Origin: Bacteroidaceae bacterium
GTDB taxonomy: Bacteria; Bacteroidota; Bacteroidia; Bacteroidales; Bacteroidaceae
Direction: 5' to 3'
DNA length: 32,776 nt
Assembly (NCBI GenBank): GCA_900770705.1
Contig: CAAGLF010000097.1
Location: forward strand, 1 to 32,776
Both the position numbers and the translations under genes were made by a program. The notes beneath the pieces are model-generated. The model saw only the letters and a list, made by a program, of their open reading frames with translations. It was not told the DNA's origin and did not search any database. Below are positions 1 through 7,468 of this stretch, piece after piece (position 1 is the stretch's first letter; the number at the start of each line of letters is the position of its first letter).

Positions 1-1
1 T

Positions 2-1174
2 ATGGAGCGCAACGGCGTACGGCTCGACACGGCGGCACTGGCGGAGACGGGCAGGCACTTCGGAGCGCGTATGGCCGAGCTGGAAGCGCAGATCTACGAG
101 CTGGCAGGACATAGCTTCGTCATCACGTCGCCCAAGCAGGTGGGCGAAGTACTTTTCGAGGAGTTGCGGCTGTCGGAAAAGGCGAAAAAGACCAAAACCG
201 GCCAGTATTCCACGAGCGAGGAGGTGCTGGAGGCGCTTAAAGGCAAGCATCCGATTGTTTCCTGCATACTTGCCCATCGTGCCTTGAAGAAACTGCTCGG
301 TACCTACGTCGAAGCCCTTCCCAAGCTGGTCAATCCGCGCACGGGGCGCATACATACATCGTTTAATCAGGCCGTAACAGCCACGGGCAGGCTCTCTTCG
401 AGCAATCCCAACCTGCAAAACATCCCTGTGCGCGGCGAAGACGGGCGGGAGATACGCAAAGCCTTCATTCCCGAGCCGGGCCACACGTTTTTCTCGGCCG
501 ATTATTCCCAGATAGAGCTGCGAATTATGGCGCACTTGAGCCAAGACGAGGCTATGCTGGCCGATTTCAGGGGAGACAAGGACATCCACGCGGCTACGGC
601 GGCACGCATTTTCCACAAGTCCATCGAAGACATCTCGCGCGACGAGCGACGCAAGGCCAAGACGGCGAACTTCGGCATTATCTACGGCATCAGCGCCTTT
701 GGGCTGGCGGAACGGATGGAAGTGTCGCGCACGGAAGCCCGTGACTTGATAGAAAGTTATTTTCAGACCTATCCCCGCGTGCGTTCCTACATCGACGAGA
801 GCATTGCCAAGGCCAGAGCGAAGGGTTTCATCGAGACAGCGTTCGGCCGCAGGCGTTTCCTGCCCGACATCACGTCGGGAAATGCCACTGTACGCGGCTT
901 TGCGGAGCGCAACGCCGTGAACGCCCCCATTCAGGGTACGGCAGCCGACATCATCAAGCTGGCAATGATACGTATTGACGCCGAGATGCAGCGTCTGAAC
1001 CTGCAATCGAAGATGATATTGCAGGTACACGACGAACTCAACTTCTCCGTGGCGCCGGGCGAGGAGGAAACGCTCCGTTCCCTCGTCATCCGCGAGATGG
1101 AGAGCGCATTCCGGATGAGCGTACCCCTCAAAGCCGACTGCGGCTGGGGAGGAAATTGGCTGGAGGCCCATTGA
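2..1174 (+). CDS. polA: DNA polymerase I, C-terminal polymerase part (5' truncated by window)
   Basis: Family A DNA polymerase, which fills gaps in replication and repair. The window begins inside the gene: the first in-frame Met (position 2) sits in a sequence resembling the start of the polymerase domain, not a protein N-terminus, so the 5'-3' exonuclease and any 3'-5' exonuclease domain lie outside. The 390 visible residues hold all three polymerase motifs in order: motif A (DYSQIELR, with the first metal-binding Asp), motif B on the O helix (RRKAKTANFGIIYG) and motif C (QVHDEL, with the second catalytic Asp). The reading frame is intact to the TGA at 1172-1174 and a clear intrinsic terminator follows at once. 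Identification is secure. Whether the proofreading domain is active cannot be seen here. Confidence 0.97.
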   Translation: MERNGVRLDTAALAETGRHFGARMAELEAQIYELAGHSFVITSPKQVGEVLFEELRLSEKAKKTKTGQYSTSEEVLEALKGKHPIVSCILAHRALKKLLGTYVEALPKLVNPRTGRIHTSFNQAVTATGRLSSSNPNLQNIPVRGEDGREIRKAFIPEPGHTFFSADYSQIELRIMAHLSQDEAMLADFRGDKDIHAATAARIFHKSIEDISRDERRKAKTANFGIIYGISAFGLAERMEVSRTEARDLIESYFQTYPRVRSYIDESIAKARAKGFIETAFGRRRFLPDITSGNATVRGFAERNAVNAPIQGTAADIIKLAMIRIDAEMQRLNLQSKMILQVHDELNFSVAPGEEETLRSLVIREMESAFRMSVPLKADCGWGGNWLEAH

Positions 1175-1208
1175 GCACCCCCTGTCGCCCCACACAGACC
1201 TACAGCAA

Positions 1209-1241
1209 GGGCTGCACCCCGAGGCGGTGCGGCCCTTTTTT
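1209..1241 (+). terminator. intrinsic terminator of polA
   Basis: A 10-bp stem (1209-1218 with 1226-1235, one G-U pair in RNA) and a 7-base loop are followed by six T at 1236-1241. It lies 35 bp after the polA stop codon. Confidence 0.9.
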
Positions 1242-1261
1242 GCGCCCTCACGGCCGTATGC

Positions 1262-1350
1262 GAAACTACTGCGGCGAAAGGAAAAACTTCCGGCTCAGAA
1301 GTTTTTCCTTTCGCCGCAGAACTTTTTCCTTTCGCGGCAGTAGTTTCTCC
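1262..1350. repeat. 21-bp phased intergenic palindromic array R1
   Basis: Four consecutive 21-bp units start at 1267, 1288, 1309 and 1330. The first reads TACTGCGGCG then AAAGGAAAAAC. The later ones carry the complementary orientation, with T-tracts in the same phase. The segment 1269-1290 pairs perfectly over 22 bp with 1298-1319 (7-base loop). The segment 1262-1289 can instead pair with 1320-1347 at 26 of 28 positions. The array lies between the polA terminator and the receptor gene. Its function is unknown; related arrays occur in most other gaps of the window. Confidence 0.85.
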
Positions 1351-1385
1351 GAACTGCGGAGGCTTCACGCTTTCTTCGCCCGACG

Positions 1386-1420
1386 GCAACTTTTCTGTAA
1401 CATTCCGTGCCGAACTTCGC
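1386..1420 (+). promoter_or_regulatory. shared 35-bp leader element, copy A (upstream of TonB receptor)
   Basis: The block pattern GCAAC-N5-TGTAA-N5-C-N2-GC-CGAACTT-Y-GC is found here and, with identical spacing, at 4416-4450 upstream of the lipoprotein gene. This copy ends 33 bp before the receptor ATG. The tail GAACTTCG resembles a weak Bacteroidota -7 element (TAnnTTTG). It could be a promoter plus operator for co-regulation of the two genes. The resemblance is seen directly; the function is inferred. Confidence 0.45.
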
Positions 1421-1453
1421 GCCCTGAAAAAACCACTATCTCTACCACAGGCA

Positions 1454-4240
1454 ATGAAACACAGAATGTCTGGAGCCGTTGCGGCTCTACTGCTCTGCCT
1501 CCTGCCCCTGCAGGCTGTCGCAGCCCACCTGAGAGGAAAAGTCATCGACGCCGAAACCGGCGAAAACCTGCCCGGCGTGACGCTTACCATCGTGCAGGCC
1601 GCACGTACTGCCGTTTCGGCCGACGACGGAACGTTCGTATTCAGCGGTCTGGCACCGCGCAGCTATACCCTCACGGCCACTATGCTCGGTTACACCCGAC
1701 AAACACTCACGGTCAGCCCCGCCCGCTTCGATACCGTGCTGGTCATCCGGCTGGAAGCGGCCGAAAACGTGCTCGGCACGGCCGTCGTGACCGCTGCCGC
1801 CAGAAAAAACACCGAAACCTCCATCGTAGCCGCCCAGCAGACGGCGCGCGTAGTGATGAGCGGCGTCTCCGGCGAACAAATCCGCAAGACACAGGACAAG
1901 GACGCGGGCGAAGTGATACGCCGCGTGCCCGGCATTTCGCTCGTCGACCAGAAATTCGTAATGGTCAGGGGCTTGTCGCAGCGTTACAACCAGGTATGGC
2001 TCAATGGCGCCGCCGTACCAAGCAGTGAGCCCGACAGCCGCGCATTCAGCTTCGACATACTGCCCAGTAGCCAGGTAGACAATCTGCAAATCATCAAGAG
2101 CCCGGCGCCGGAATACCCGGCCGACTTCTCCGGCGGCTTCATACAGATTGAAACCAAGGAGGTGCCGAATGAAAACAGCACGTCGCTCACGCTCTCCGGT
2201 GCCGTAAACGACCGTACCCACTGGCAGACGGCACATTTCGGGCAGAGCGGCGGCCTCGGCTGGCTCGGTTTCGCGGGTACCGACCGCGGTATTCCCGGCG
2301 GAATCAAAGGTAAGCTGCAGTTGCTCCCCGGCGGTGGCGTCGACCTCCTCGGCAACGGGTTCAAGAACGACTGGACAGTGTGTTCCAAGCACCCTGCCGC
2401 CGACTTCAGCCTCAGCTTCGACCTCAACCGCAGCCGCGAGCTGACCGACGGCGGCCTCTTCAGCATCCTGGCGGCCCTCAGTTACAACAACGGGTACAAG
2501 ACGTACAGCAATATGGAGAACTCGCTCTTCGGTGCCTACGACCTGGCGCACGACCGCAGCAACTATCTGCGTCACAGCCGCGACAACCAGTACAACCACG
2601 ACGTGCGGCTCGGCGCCCTGCTCAACCTGACGTACTTACCCCGACGTGGCAGCGGAAAGTACGAATGGAAGCACATCTTCAACCAGCTCGGGAAGGAGCG
2701 CTACACCGAAAGGACGGGTATCAACGCCCAAAGCGACAACGAAGTGGACGGTGAGTACTACTACAGCCGCCGCACGACCTACAACACCCAGCTCGCGGGA
2801 AAATACGTGTGGGAACGCAGCCGCTTCGACTGGAATACGGGCTACGCCTACGCCAGCCGCGTGCTCCCCGACCGACACCGCTTCACGCTGGACGACGCAT
2901 TAGGCGAGGGTATCCAGCTTACGACGGGCAACGAGGTCAACCGGGAATACACCCGCCTCGACGAGCACATCGGCAGTGCCGGACTGAACTACCGCCTGCG
3001 CCTGCGCGAGGCCGACAAAGCCCCCACGCTCTTCGCCGGTGCCTTCACGGAATACCGCAGCCGCAACTACCAGACGCGCAGCTTCATCTACGGGTGGAAT
3101 CCGGCCAACAATACGCTCCCCGAAGGCTTCCGGCGGATGGACATCGCCACCCTGCTCTCGACGCCCGCCTACTATGGCGACCAGGGGCTTTATCTGCTCG
3201 ACGACACCAAATATACGGACGACTACGAGGGACGCCAGCTCACGGCCAGCGGCTATGCTTCCGTCGACCTGCCCCTGGGCGCCTTCAATGTCTACGCCGG
3301 CCTGCGCTACGAGTACAGCCGGATGGAGCTCATCAGCAATACGCGCGACTACGAGCCCAGCCCCCTCTCCCACTACTACGATGCCAACGGTTTGTTCCCT
3401 TCCATCAACGCCACCTGCCGCTTGCCGCGCCGCCAGCAGCTTCGCGCTTCGTACGGACGCAGCATCAACCGCGCGGAGTTCCGCGAAGTGAGCGCGAGCT
3501 GCTTCTATGATTTCGATTTGGCCAGCACCGTGCAAGGCAATCCCGGCCTGAAGCCCTGCTATGTCGACAATATGGACGTGAGATACGAATTCTATCCCTC
3601 CGAGGGCGAACAAATCAGCGTGGCCGGCTTCTACAAGCATTTCGACAGCCCCATCGAGTGGACCTACACCGTAGCCGGCGGCACCGACCTCGTATATAGC
3701 TACCAGAATGCCGACCGTGCCACAAGCTACGGCGTGGAACTCGACGTGCGGAAACGGCTGGACTTCATCGGCCTGCCCTCGCTGACGCTCGTGGGCAACG
3801 CTTCCGTCATCCACAGCCGCGTGAAATTCTCCGATACCAGCCTGCAAAAGAACCGTCCTATGCAGGGACAGTCGCCCTACCTCGTGAATGCGGGCCTTTT
3901 CTGGGCGGGCGGTAAAGGCTGGAGCGCTTCCGTGCTCTACAACCGCATAGGAAAGCGCCTAATCGGCGTGGGCCGCAGTCTGGGCAGCACAGGCGACCAG
4001 ACGGTCAACGTGCCCGACAGCTACGAAATGCCCCGCAATCTGCTCGATCTCGGCCTGACCTACGCCTTCGGGCACTGGACGCTCAAAGGCGGCTGCAAGG
4101 ACGTACTCTCCGAAGCCGTCGTGTTCAAGCAGTTCAACGATGTGACGCACGCCGACGGCTCCCGCTCCACCGTCGAGGAAGTAACGCGTCGCTACTACCC
4201 CGGCCGCACCTTCAATCTCAGTCTCACCTACCGCTTCTGA
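1454..4240 (+). CDS. TonB-dependent outer membrane receptor with N-terminal carboxypeptidase-like domain
   Basis: A 928-residue outer membrane receptor that should import a substrate using TonB-ExbBD energy. A signal peptide covers about residues 1-24 (cleavage after QAVAA). Next comes a carboxypeptidase-regulatory-like beta-sandwich (GKVIDAETGENLPGVTL), typical of Bacteroidota receptors. The plug domain follows (RRVPGISLVDQKFVMVRGLS through SGGFIQIETKE), then a long beta-barrel ending in the aromatic LSLTYRF expected for an outer membrane strand. The start at 1454 gives a clean signal peptide. It does not look like a SusC glycan receptor, because no SusD follows. Instead the next gene encodes a surface beta-helix lipoprotein, and both genes share a 35-bp leader motif. 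The substrate is not evident; metal chelates or another small ligand are possible. The family call is sure, the ligand unknown. Confidence 0.93.
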   Translation: MKHRMSGAVAALLLCLLPLQAVAAHLRGKVIDAETGENLPGVTLTIVQAARTAVSADDGTFVFSGLAPRSYTLTATMLGYTRQTLTVSPARFDTVLVIRLEAAENVLGTAVVTAAARKNTETSIVAAQQTARVVMSGVSGEQIRKTQDKDAGEVIRRVPGISLVDQKFVMVRGLSQRYNQVWLNGAAVPSSEPDSRAFSFDILPSSQVDNLQIIKSPAPEYPADFSGGFIQIETKEVPNENSTSLTLSGAVNDRTHWQTAHFGQSGGLGWLGFAGTDRGIPGGIKGKLQLLPGGGVDLLGNGFKNDWTVCSKHPAADFSLSFDLNRSRELTDGGLFSILAALSYNNGYKTYSNMENSLFGAYDLAHDRSNYLRHSRDNQYNHDVRLGALLNLTYLPRRGSGKYEWKHIFNQLGKERYTERTGINAQSDNEVDGEYYYSRRTTYNTQLAGKYVWERSRFDWNTGYAYASRVLPDRHRFTLDDALGEGIQLTTGNEVNREYTRLDEHIGSAGLNYRLRLREADKAPTLFAGAFTEYRSRNYQTRSFIYGWNPANNTLPEGFRRMDIATLLSTPAYYGDQGLYLLDDTKYTDDYEGRQLTASGYASVDLPLGAFNVYAGLRYEYSRMELISNTRDYEPSPLSHYYDANGLFPSINATCRLPRRQQLRASYGRSINRAEFREVSASCFYDFDLASTVQGNPGLKPCYVDNMDVRYEFYPSEGEQISVAGFYKHFDSPIEWTYTVAGGTDLVYSYQNADRATSYGVELDVRKRLDFIGLPSLTLVGNASVIHSRVKFSDTSLQKNRPMQGQSPYLVNAGLFWAGGKGWSASVLYNRIGKRLIGVGRSLGSTGDQTVNVPDSYEMPRNLLDLGLTYAFGHWTLKGGCKDVLSEAVVFKQFNDVTHADGSRSTVEEVTRRYYPGRTFNLSLTYRF

Positions 4241-4277
4241 GCCGTGGGGACGCCACGCTCCCGTACCTCGGCGGAAC

Positions 4278-4361
4278 TTCAAGGCCGGAAAAAAATTTTT
4301 CGGGCCTTGTAATTCCAATTTCCTCGGCAGAAATTTTTCCTTCCGGCCCGGAAATTTCCAG
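4278..4361. repeat. 21-bp phased intergenic palindromic array R2
   Basis: Units start at 4278, 4299, 4320 and 4341, exactly 21 bp apart. The first is TTCAAGGCCGG followed by an A-tract. Segment 4280-4286 (CAAGGCC) pairs with 4303-4309 (GGCCTTG), and A/T tracts close the inside of the stem. Weaker T-initial 21-bp spacing can be followed downstream to about 4445, into the leader of the next gene, but similarity fades there. The array lies between the receptor stop and the lipoprotein start. Confidence 0.8.
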
Positions 4362-4415
4362 CACCGGCCCCAACGCCCGGTCTTCCAGCACTTTTCACGG
4401 CATTTTAACGCCGCC

Positions 4416-4450
4416 GCAACGCCCTTGTAATGCCGCCGGCCGAACTTTGC
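4416..4450 (+). promoter_or_regulatory. shared 35-bp leader element, copy B (upstream of beta-helix lipoprotein)
   Basis: Second copy of the GCAAC-N5-TGTAA-N5-C-N2-GC-CGAACTT-Y-GC pattern found at 1386-1420; the blocks match at 22 of 35 positions with no gaps. It ends 48 bp before the ATG at 4499. The tail GAACTTTG differs by one base from the TAnnTTTG -7 consensus, so it may be a regulated promoter. Inference only. Confidence 0.45.
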
Positions 4451-4498
4451 TGCCGAAAAGAAGAAAACGAACAACCATTCATCCATTTTCAACACACT

Positions 4499-5989
4499 AT
4501 GAAACAGAAAACATCGCACCTGTGGGTCGCCACCGCCCTGTCGGCCCTCACGCTGACGGCCGGACTGGCCGCTTGTTCCGACGACGACACGCCGCAGACA
4601 GCCGAACGTACCTGGACGACGGACGGCGGCCTGCGTGCCACGAACGACATCCTCTTCGACAACAACACTTTGGGCAACGGCGACAAGGAACTCGTACTCA
4701 AAGGAAGCCAGACGCTGAAAAAAGGCACGTACACGCTCAAAGGATGGATATACGTGGCCGACGGTTCCGTGCTGACCATAGAGCCGGGCACCGTAATACG
4801 CGGCGATAAGCAGACGAAAAGCGCCATTATCGTGGAGAAAGGCGGAAAAATCTTTGCCCAGGGCACAGCCCAGGCCCCCATCGTCTTCACCAGCGGCGAG
4901 CCCAAGGGGCAGCGCAAGCCCGGAGACTGGGGAGGGATAATACTCTGTGGAAAGTCTCTCAACAACGCGAACGACCAGCAGATAGAAGGAGGGCCGAGAA
5001 GCCACCATGGCGGCTCCGACCCCGCCGACAACAGCGGCGTCCTCAGCTATGTGCGCATCGAATACGCCGGCTATCCCTTCGAGACCGACAAGGAAATCAA
5101 CGGACTCACCCTCGGCAGCGTGGGAAGCGGCACTACCATCGACCACGTGCAGGTAAGCTACTCCAACGACGACAGTTTCGAATGGTTCGGCGGCACCGTG
5201 AACTGCAAGTACCTCGTGGCGTTCAACGGCTGGGACGACGAGTTCGACACCGACAACGGCTTTTCCGGCAACGTGCAGTTCGCACTCTCCGTACGCGACC
5301 CCAGAATAGCCGACAAGAGCCAAAGCAACGGCTTCGAGAGCGACAACGATGCCGGCGGCACCACGGCGGCTCCCTACACCAGCGCCACTTTCTCCAACGT
5401 CACCTTCATCGGACCGAAAGCCGTAGCAACGGACTTCGTCAACGACCCCACGTACATCAACGGCGGCGACGCCTTCCCCAACAACGGATCCGGCCTCGGC
5501 AAGTTCCAGGCCGCGATGCACATACGCCGCGGCAGCCGCCTCAACTGCCTCAACAGCGTAGCCGTAGGCTGGCCTATCGGCCTGATAATCGACGGAGAGA
5601 AAGGCGACACGCCCCAGCAGGCTGCGCAAGGCGGCTTCCGGCTGAAAAACCTCTGGTTTGCGGATATGGACATCACCGGCAGCGACGCCAACAAGAGCTA
5701 TACGGACACGAAGGACGACGGCACGTATCCCTCACGCAGCACAGAGCTTTTCCTCGCATGGGGCAACAACGTCGTGACCAGCGCTGCGCTGAAACTCACC
5801 GGCGCAGGAAACTTCACCGGCTTGCGCGCCAACTATCTTCCGGCCGCCGACAGCCCGCTCTGCACGGCTGCCGACTTCACCGACGCAGGCAACTGGTTTG
5901 AGAAGGTGGGCTATGCGGGCGCCTTCGGCGCCACCGGAAACTGGCTCACGGGCTGGACGAACTTCGACCCCAACAATACGGACTACTAA
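4499..5989 (+). CDS. surface lipoprotein with parallel beta-helix-like repeats
   Basis: A 496-residue lipoprotein. The start at 4499 gives a signal peptide ending in the lipobox LAAC (Cys26) followed by SDDD, the acidic tail that acts as a surface-export signal in Bacteroidota lipoproteins. An in-frame start at 4430 is possible but would put 23 extra residues before the signal peptide. The body has repeated short beta-strand turns (YTLKGWIYVADGSVLTIEPG, then GTVIRGDKQT and KIFAQGTAQAPIVFTSG), as in right-handed beta-helix proteins. No polysaccharide lyase catalytic site was recognised. It follows the TonB receptor in the same direction after a 258-bp gap. A role as substrate-capturing lid or partner of that receptor is inferred from location, orientation and the shared leader motif. 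The exact function is unknown. Confidence 0.8.
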   Translation: MKQKTSHLWVATALSALTLTAGLAACSDDDTPQTAERTWTTDGGLRATNDILFDNNTLGNGDKELVLKGSQTLKKGTYTLKGWIYVADGSVLTIEPGTVIRGDKQTKSAIIVEKGGKIFAQGTAQAPIVFTSGEPKGQRKPGDWGGIILCGKSLNNANDQQIEGGPRSHHGGSDPADNSGVLSYVRIEYAGYPFETDKEINGLTLGSVGSGTTIDHVQVSYSNDDSFEWFGGTVNCKYLVAFNGWDDEFDTDNGFSGNVQFALSVRDPRIADKSQSNGFESDNDAGGTTAAPYTSATFSNVTFIGPKAVATDFVNDPTYINGGDAFPNNGSGLGKFQAAMHIRRGSRLNCLNSVAVGWPIGLIIDGEKGDTPQQAAQGGFRLKNLWFADMDITGSDANKSYTDTKDDGTYPSRSTELFLAWGNNVVTSAALKLTGAGNFTGLRANYLPAADSPLCTAADFTDAGNWFEKVGYAGAFGATGNWLTGWTNFDPNNTDY

Positions 5990-6033
5990 GCAGCGGAGCA
6001 GGCCAGACAGCCGGCCTCTCCCACCCGACTTCC

Positions 6034-6072
6034 GCCCCTGCCGGTGCCTTTTTTGCGCCGGCAGGGGCTTTT
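6034..6072 (+). terminator. intrinsic terminator of the beta-helix lipoprotein gene
   Basis: A perfect 11-bp stem (GCCCCTGCCGG at 6034-6044 with 6058-6068) has a 13-base T-rich loop and is followed by four T. It lies 45 bp after the lipoprotein stop. Confidence 0.8.
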
Positions 6073-6110
6073 CCTGCAGCCGCACAGCCGCATTTCCGGG
6101 CAAAAGGCCG

Positions 6111-6118
6111 TAACTTTG
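6111..6118 (+). promoter_or_regulatory. probable -7 element for the AEC permease
   Basis: TAACTTTG matches the Bacteroidota -7 consensus TAnnTTTG and lies 24 bp before the ATG at 6143. No good TTTG -33 box is seen at the usual 19-20 bp spacing, so the promoter may be weak or need an activator. Confidence 0.5.
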
Positions 6119-6142
6119 CCGTCCGAAACAAAATGTACAACA

Positions 6143-7063
6143 ATGGATCTCTTTCGTATCGTGACGCAAATGCTGATGATATTCGGCGTAGTACTGACGG
6201 GCTTCGTGGCAGCCAAAAAAGGTATATGGCCCGTTGAAATCAACAAGAAGATAAGCGTTTTTGTCCTCGACATCAGCGCTCCTTGCCTCATCCTAACGTC
6301 GGTGATGGGCGAGGGAATGGTGTTTGAAAGGTCGGAAATCATCAGTCTTATGCTGGTAAGCATCATCAACTACGCAATACTGATAGCGGCCGCATATCTG
6401 GTGACGCATATCTGGGACGTCGGCGAGCGCAGAATAGGTATACTGCGCTTTTGCATGGCCTTCGGCAACGTTACCTTCATCGGATTTCCGGCCGTGACGG
6501 CGGTATTCGGTCCGCGAGGCGTGTTCTACGCCGCTGTCTTGACGATACCTTTTAATTTGCTCATCTTTACCATTGGTATGCACTTCGTACGCGGCGCGGG
6601 CAGGCTTACCGAAGCGTTTTCGCCCAGGCTGCTCTTCTCTCCCTGCGTCGTCGCGGCGCTGGCGGCCGTGGTACTGGCCTTTTTCAAGGTGGAGACAAAT
6701 CCTTCTGTGGCACAATTCTTCCATCTCCTGGGGGATATGACGATTCCCTGCGCCCTGCTGATCATCGGCGCCTCGATGACGACCATTCCGGCCAAGCGAA
6801 TGGTGGGCAACCCCTTCATATATTGCACGACGGTGCTGAAACTCGTGGCTATGCCGCTCCTCGTGCTCACTATCTTCCGCCTGCTGGGAATGGATGGCCT
6901 GGCCGTCGACGTGGCCGTACTGCTGACGGCGATGCCCGTGGCCGCAAATGGCGTGATGTTCTGCCTGAAGCTGGGGCGCGACGAGCGGGAGATGGCACAA
7001 GCTATCTTCTTCACCACCCTGATGGCGGTGTTCACCATCCCCTTTATCGCCCTACTTTTCTGA
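6143..7063 (+). CDS. AEC family (auxin efflux carrier-like) membrane transporter
   Basis: A 306-residue polytopic inner membrane protein with about ten hydrophobic segments in two halves, the arrangement of the AEC/bile-acid-sodium-symporter-like fold. Recognisable family features are the N-terminal helix (TQMLMIFGVVLTGFVAAKKG), a Pro-containing segment (LDISAPCLILTSVMG), FGNVTFIGFPAVTAVFG in the first half and the matching MPVAANGVMFCLKLG in the second. Family members move small carboxylates such as malate or malonate; the substrate here cannot be predicted. The start at 6143 follows a TAACTTTG promoter element; an upstream in-frame start at 6044 would add residues overlapping the terminator and promoter and is rejected. 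It stands alone, between its own promoter and array R3. Confidence 0.9.
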   Translation: MDLFRIVTQMLMIFGVVLTGFVAAKKGIWPVEINKKISVFVLDISAPCLILTSVMGEGMVFERSEIISLMLVSIINYAILIAAAYLVTHIWDVGERRIGILRFCMAFGNVTFIGFPAVTAVFGPRGVFYAAVLTIPFNLLIFTIGMHFVRGAGRLTEAFSPRLLFSPCVVAALAAVVLAFFKVETNPSVAQFFHLLGDMTIPCALLIIGASMTTIPAKRMVGNPFIYCTTVLKLVAMPLLVLTIFRLLGMDGLAVDVAVLLTAMPVAANGVMFCLKLGRDEREMAQAIFFTTLMAVFTIPFIALLF

Positions 7064-7081
7064 GCCGGCACAGGCCGCTCC

Positions 7082-7188
7082 ACTATCGCCGCAGAAGTTT
7101 TTCCTTCTGCGGCGATAGTTTTAATTTCTACGGCAGAAAAAAATTTTTCCGCCGCAGAAGTTTCGCCTTTCAACGACAAGCCTTGAAT
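7082..7188. repeat. 21-bp phased intergenic palindromic array R3
   Basis: Units in a 21-bp phase begin at 7084, 7105, 7126, 7147 and, more weakly, 7168. The first two form a perfect hairpin: 7082-7097 (ACTATCGCCGCAGAAG) pairs over 16 bp with 7104-7119 around a 6-base loop. The hairpin is 18 bp past the AEC stop and followed by T-rich sequence, so it may also end that transcript. The riboswitch promoter lies 38 bp beyond the array. Confidence 0.82.
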
Positions 7189-7226
7189 TTCTTCGGCTCC
7201 GGCAGCGCGAGTTGCAGATTTTTGCG

Positions 7227-7234
7227 TACCTTTG
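7227..7234 (+). promoter_or_regulatory. -7 promoter element for the cobalamin riboswitch transcript
   Basis: TACCTTTG matches the TAnnTTTG consensus and sits just before the 5' side of the riboswitch, so transcription would start at or just before the aptamer. No clear -33 TTTG was found. Confidence 0.6.
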
Positions 7235-7238
7235 CCGC

Positions 7239-7421
7239 CGATAGCGGTTCGCCCCGTATGGGCGATGAAAAGGGAAGCAGGTGAAAGTCCTGCACAGTCC
7301 CGCTGCTGTAAGCTCCGTCATCGCAAGTGCAGACAGCCACTGGCCGGTTCGCTGCCGAACCACTGCCGGGAAGGTGCATTTGCAGGAGTAAGTCAGAAGA
7401 CCTGCCGCCAGTCGTCTATCC
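7239..7421 (+). ncRNA. cobalamin (adenosylcobalamin-type) riboswitch
   Basis: The conserved aptamer core is easy to read: GATGAAAAGGGAAGC, then AGGTGAAAGTCCTGC, then CAGTCCCGCTGCTGTAA, then GCCACTG, GGGAAGG and the 3' segment GAGTAAGTCAGAAGACC. The outer P1 pairing may involve GATAG near 7240 and CTATC near 7417; the exact ends are estimates. A short hairpin at 7424-7453 (GTCCG/CGGAC and CTCTT/AAGAG) follows and ends 15 bases before the btuB ATG, a possible part of the expression platform. With bound cobalamin the RNA should lower expression of the downstream B12 receptor genes. Confidence 0.95.
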
Positions 7422-7468
7422 ACGTCCGTCACTCTTCGAGGAAAGAGCCGGACCACAACATTCTTCTT

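Noticed and set aside
1454..4240. SusC-type glycan receptor
   Set aside because: It has the carboxypeptidase-like domain, but no SusD gene or glycan enzymes are nearby, and the partner is a beta-helix lipoprotein.
3959..5629. Long open frame (556 codons) on the minus strand opposite the receptor end and lipoprotein
   Set aside because: It runs across array R2 and both genes and shows no signal peptide, motif or promoter.
7232..7468. N-terminal extension of BtuB through the riboswitch
   Set aside because: The frame is open but the sequence is the conserved cobalamin aptamer. The Met at 7469 gives a proper signal peptide.
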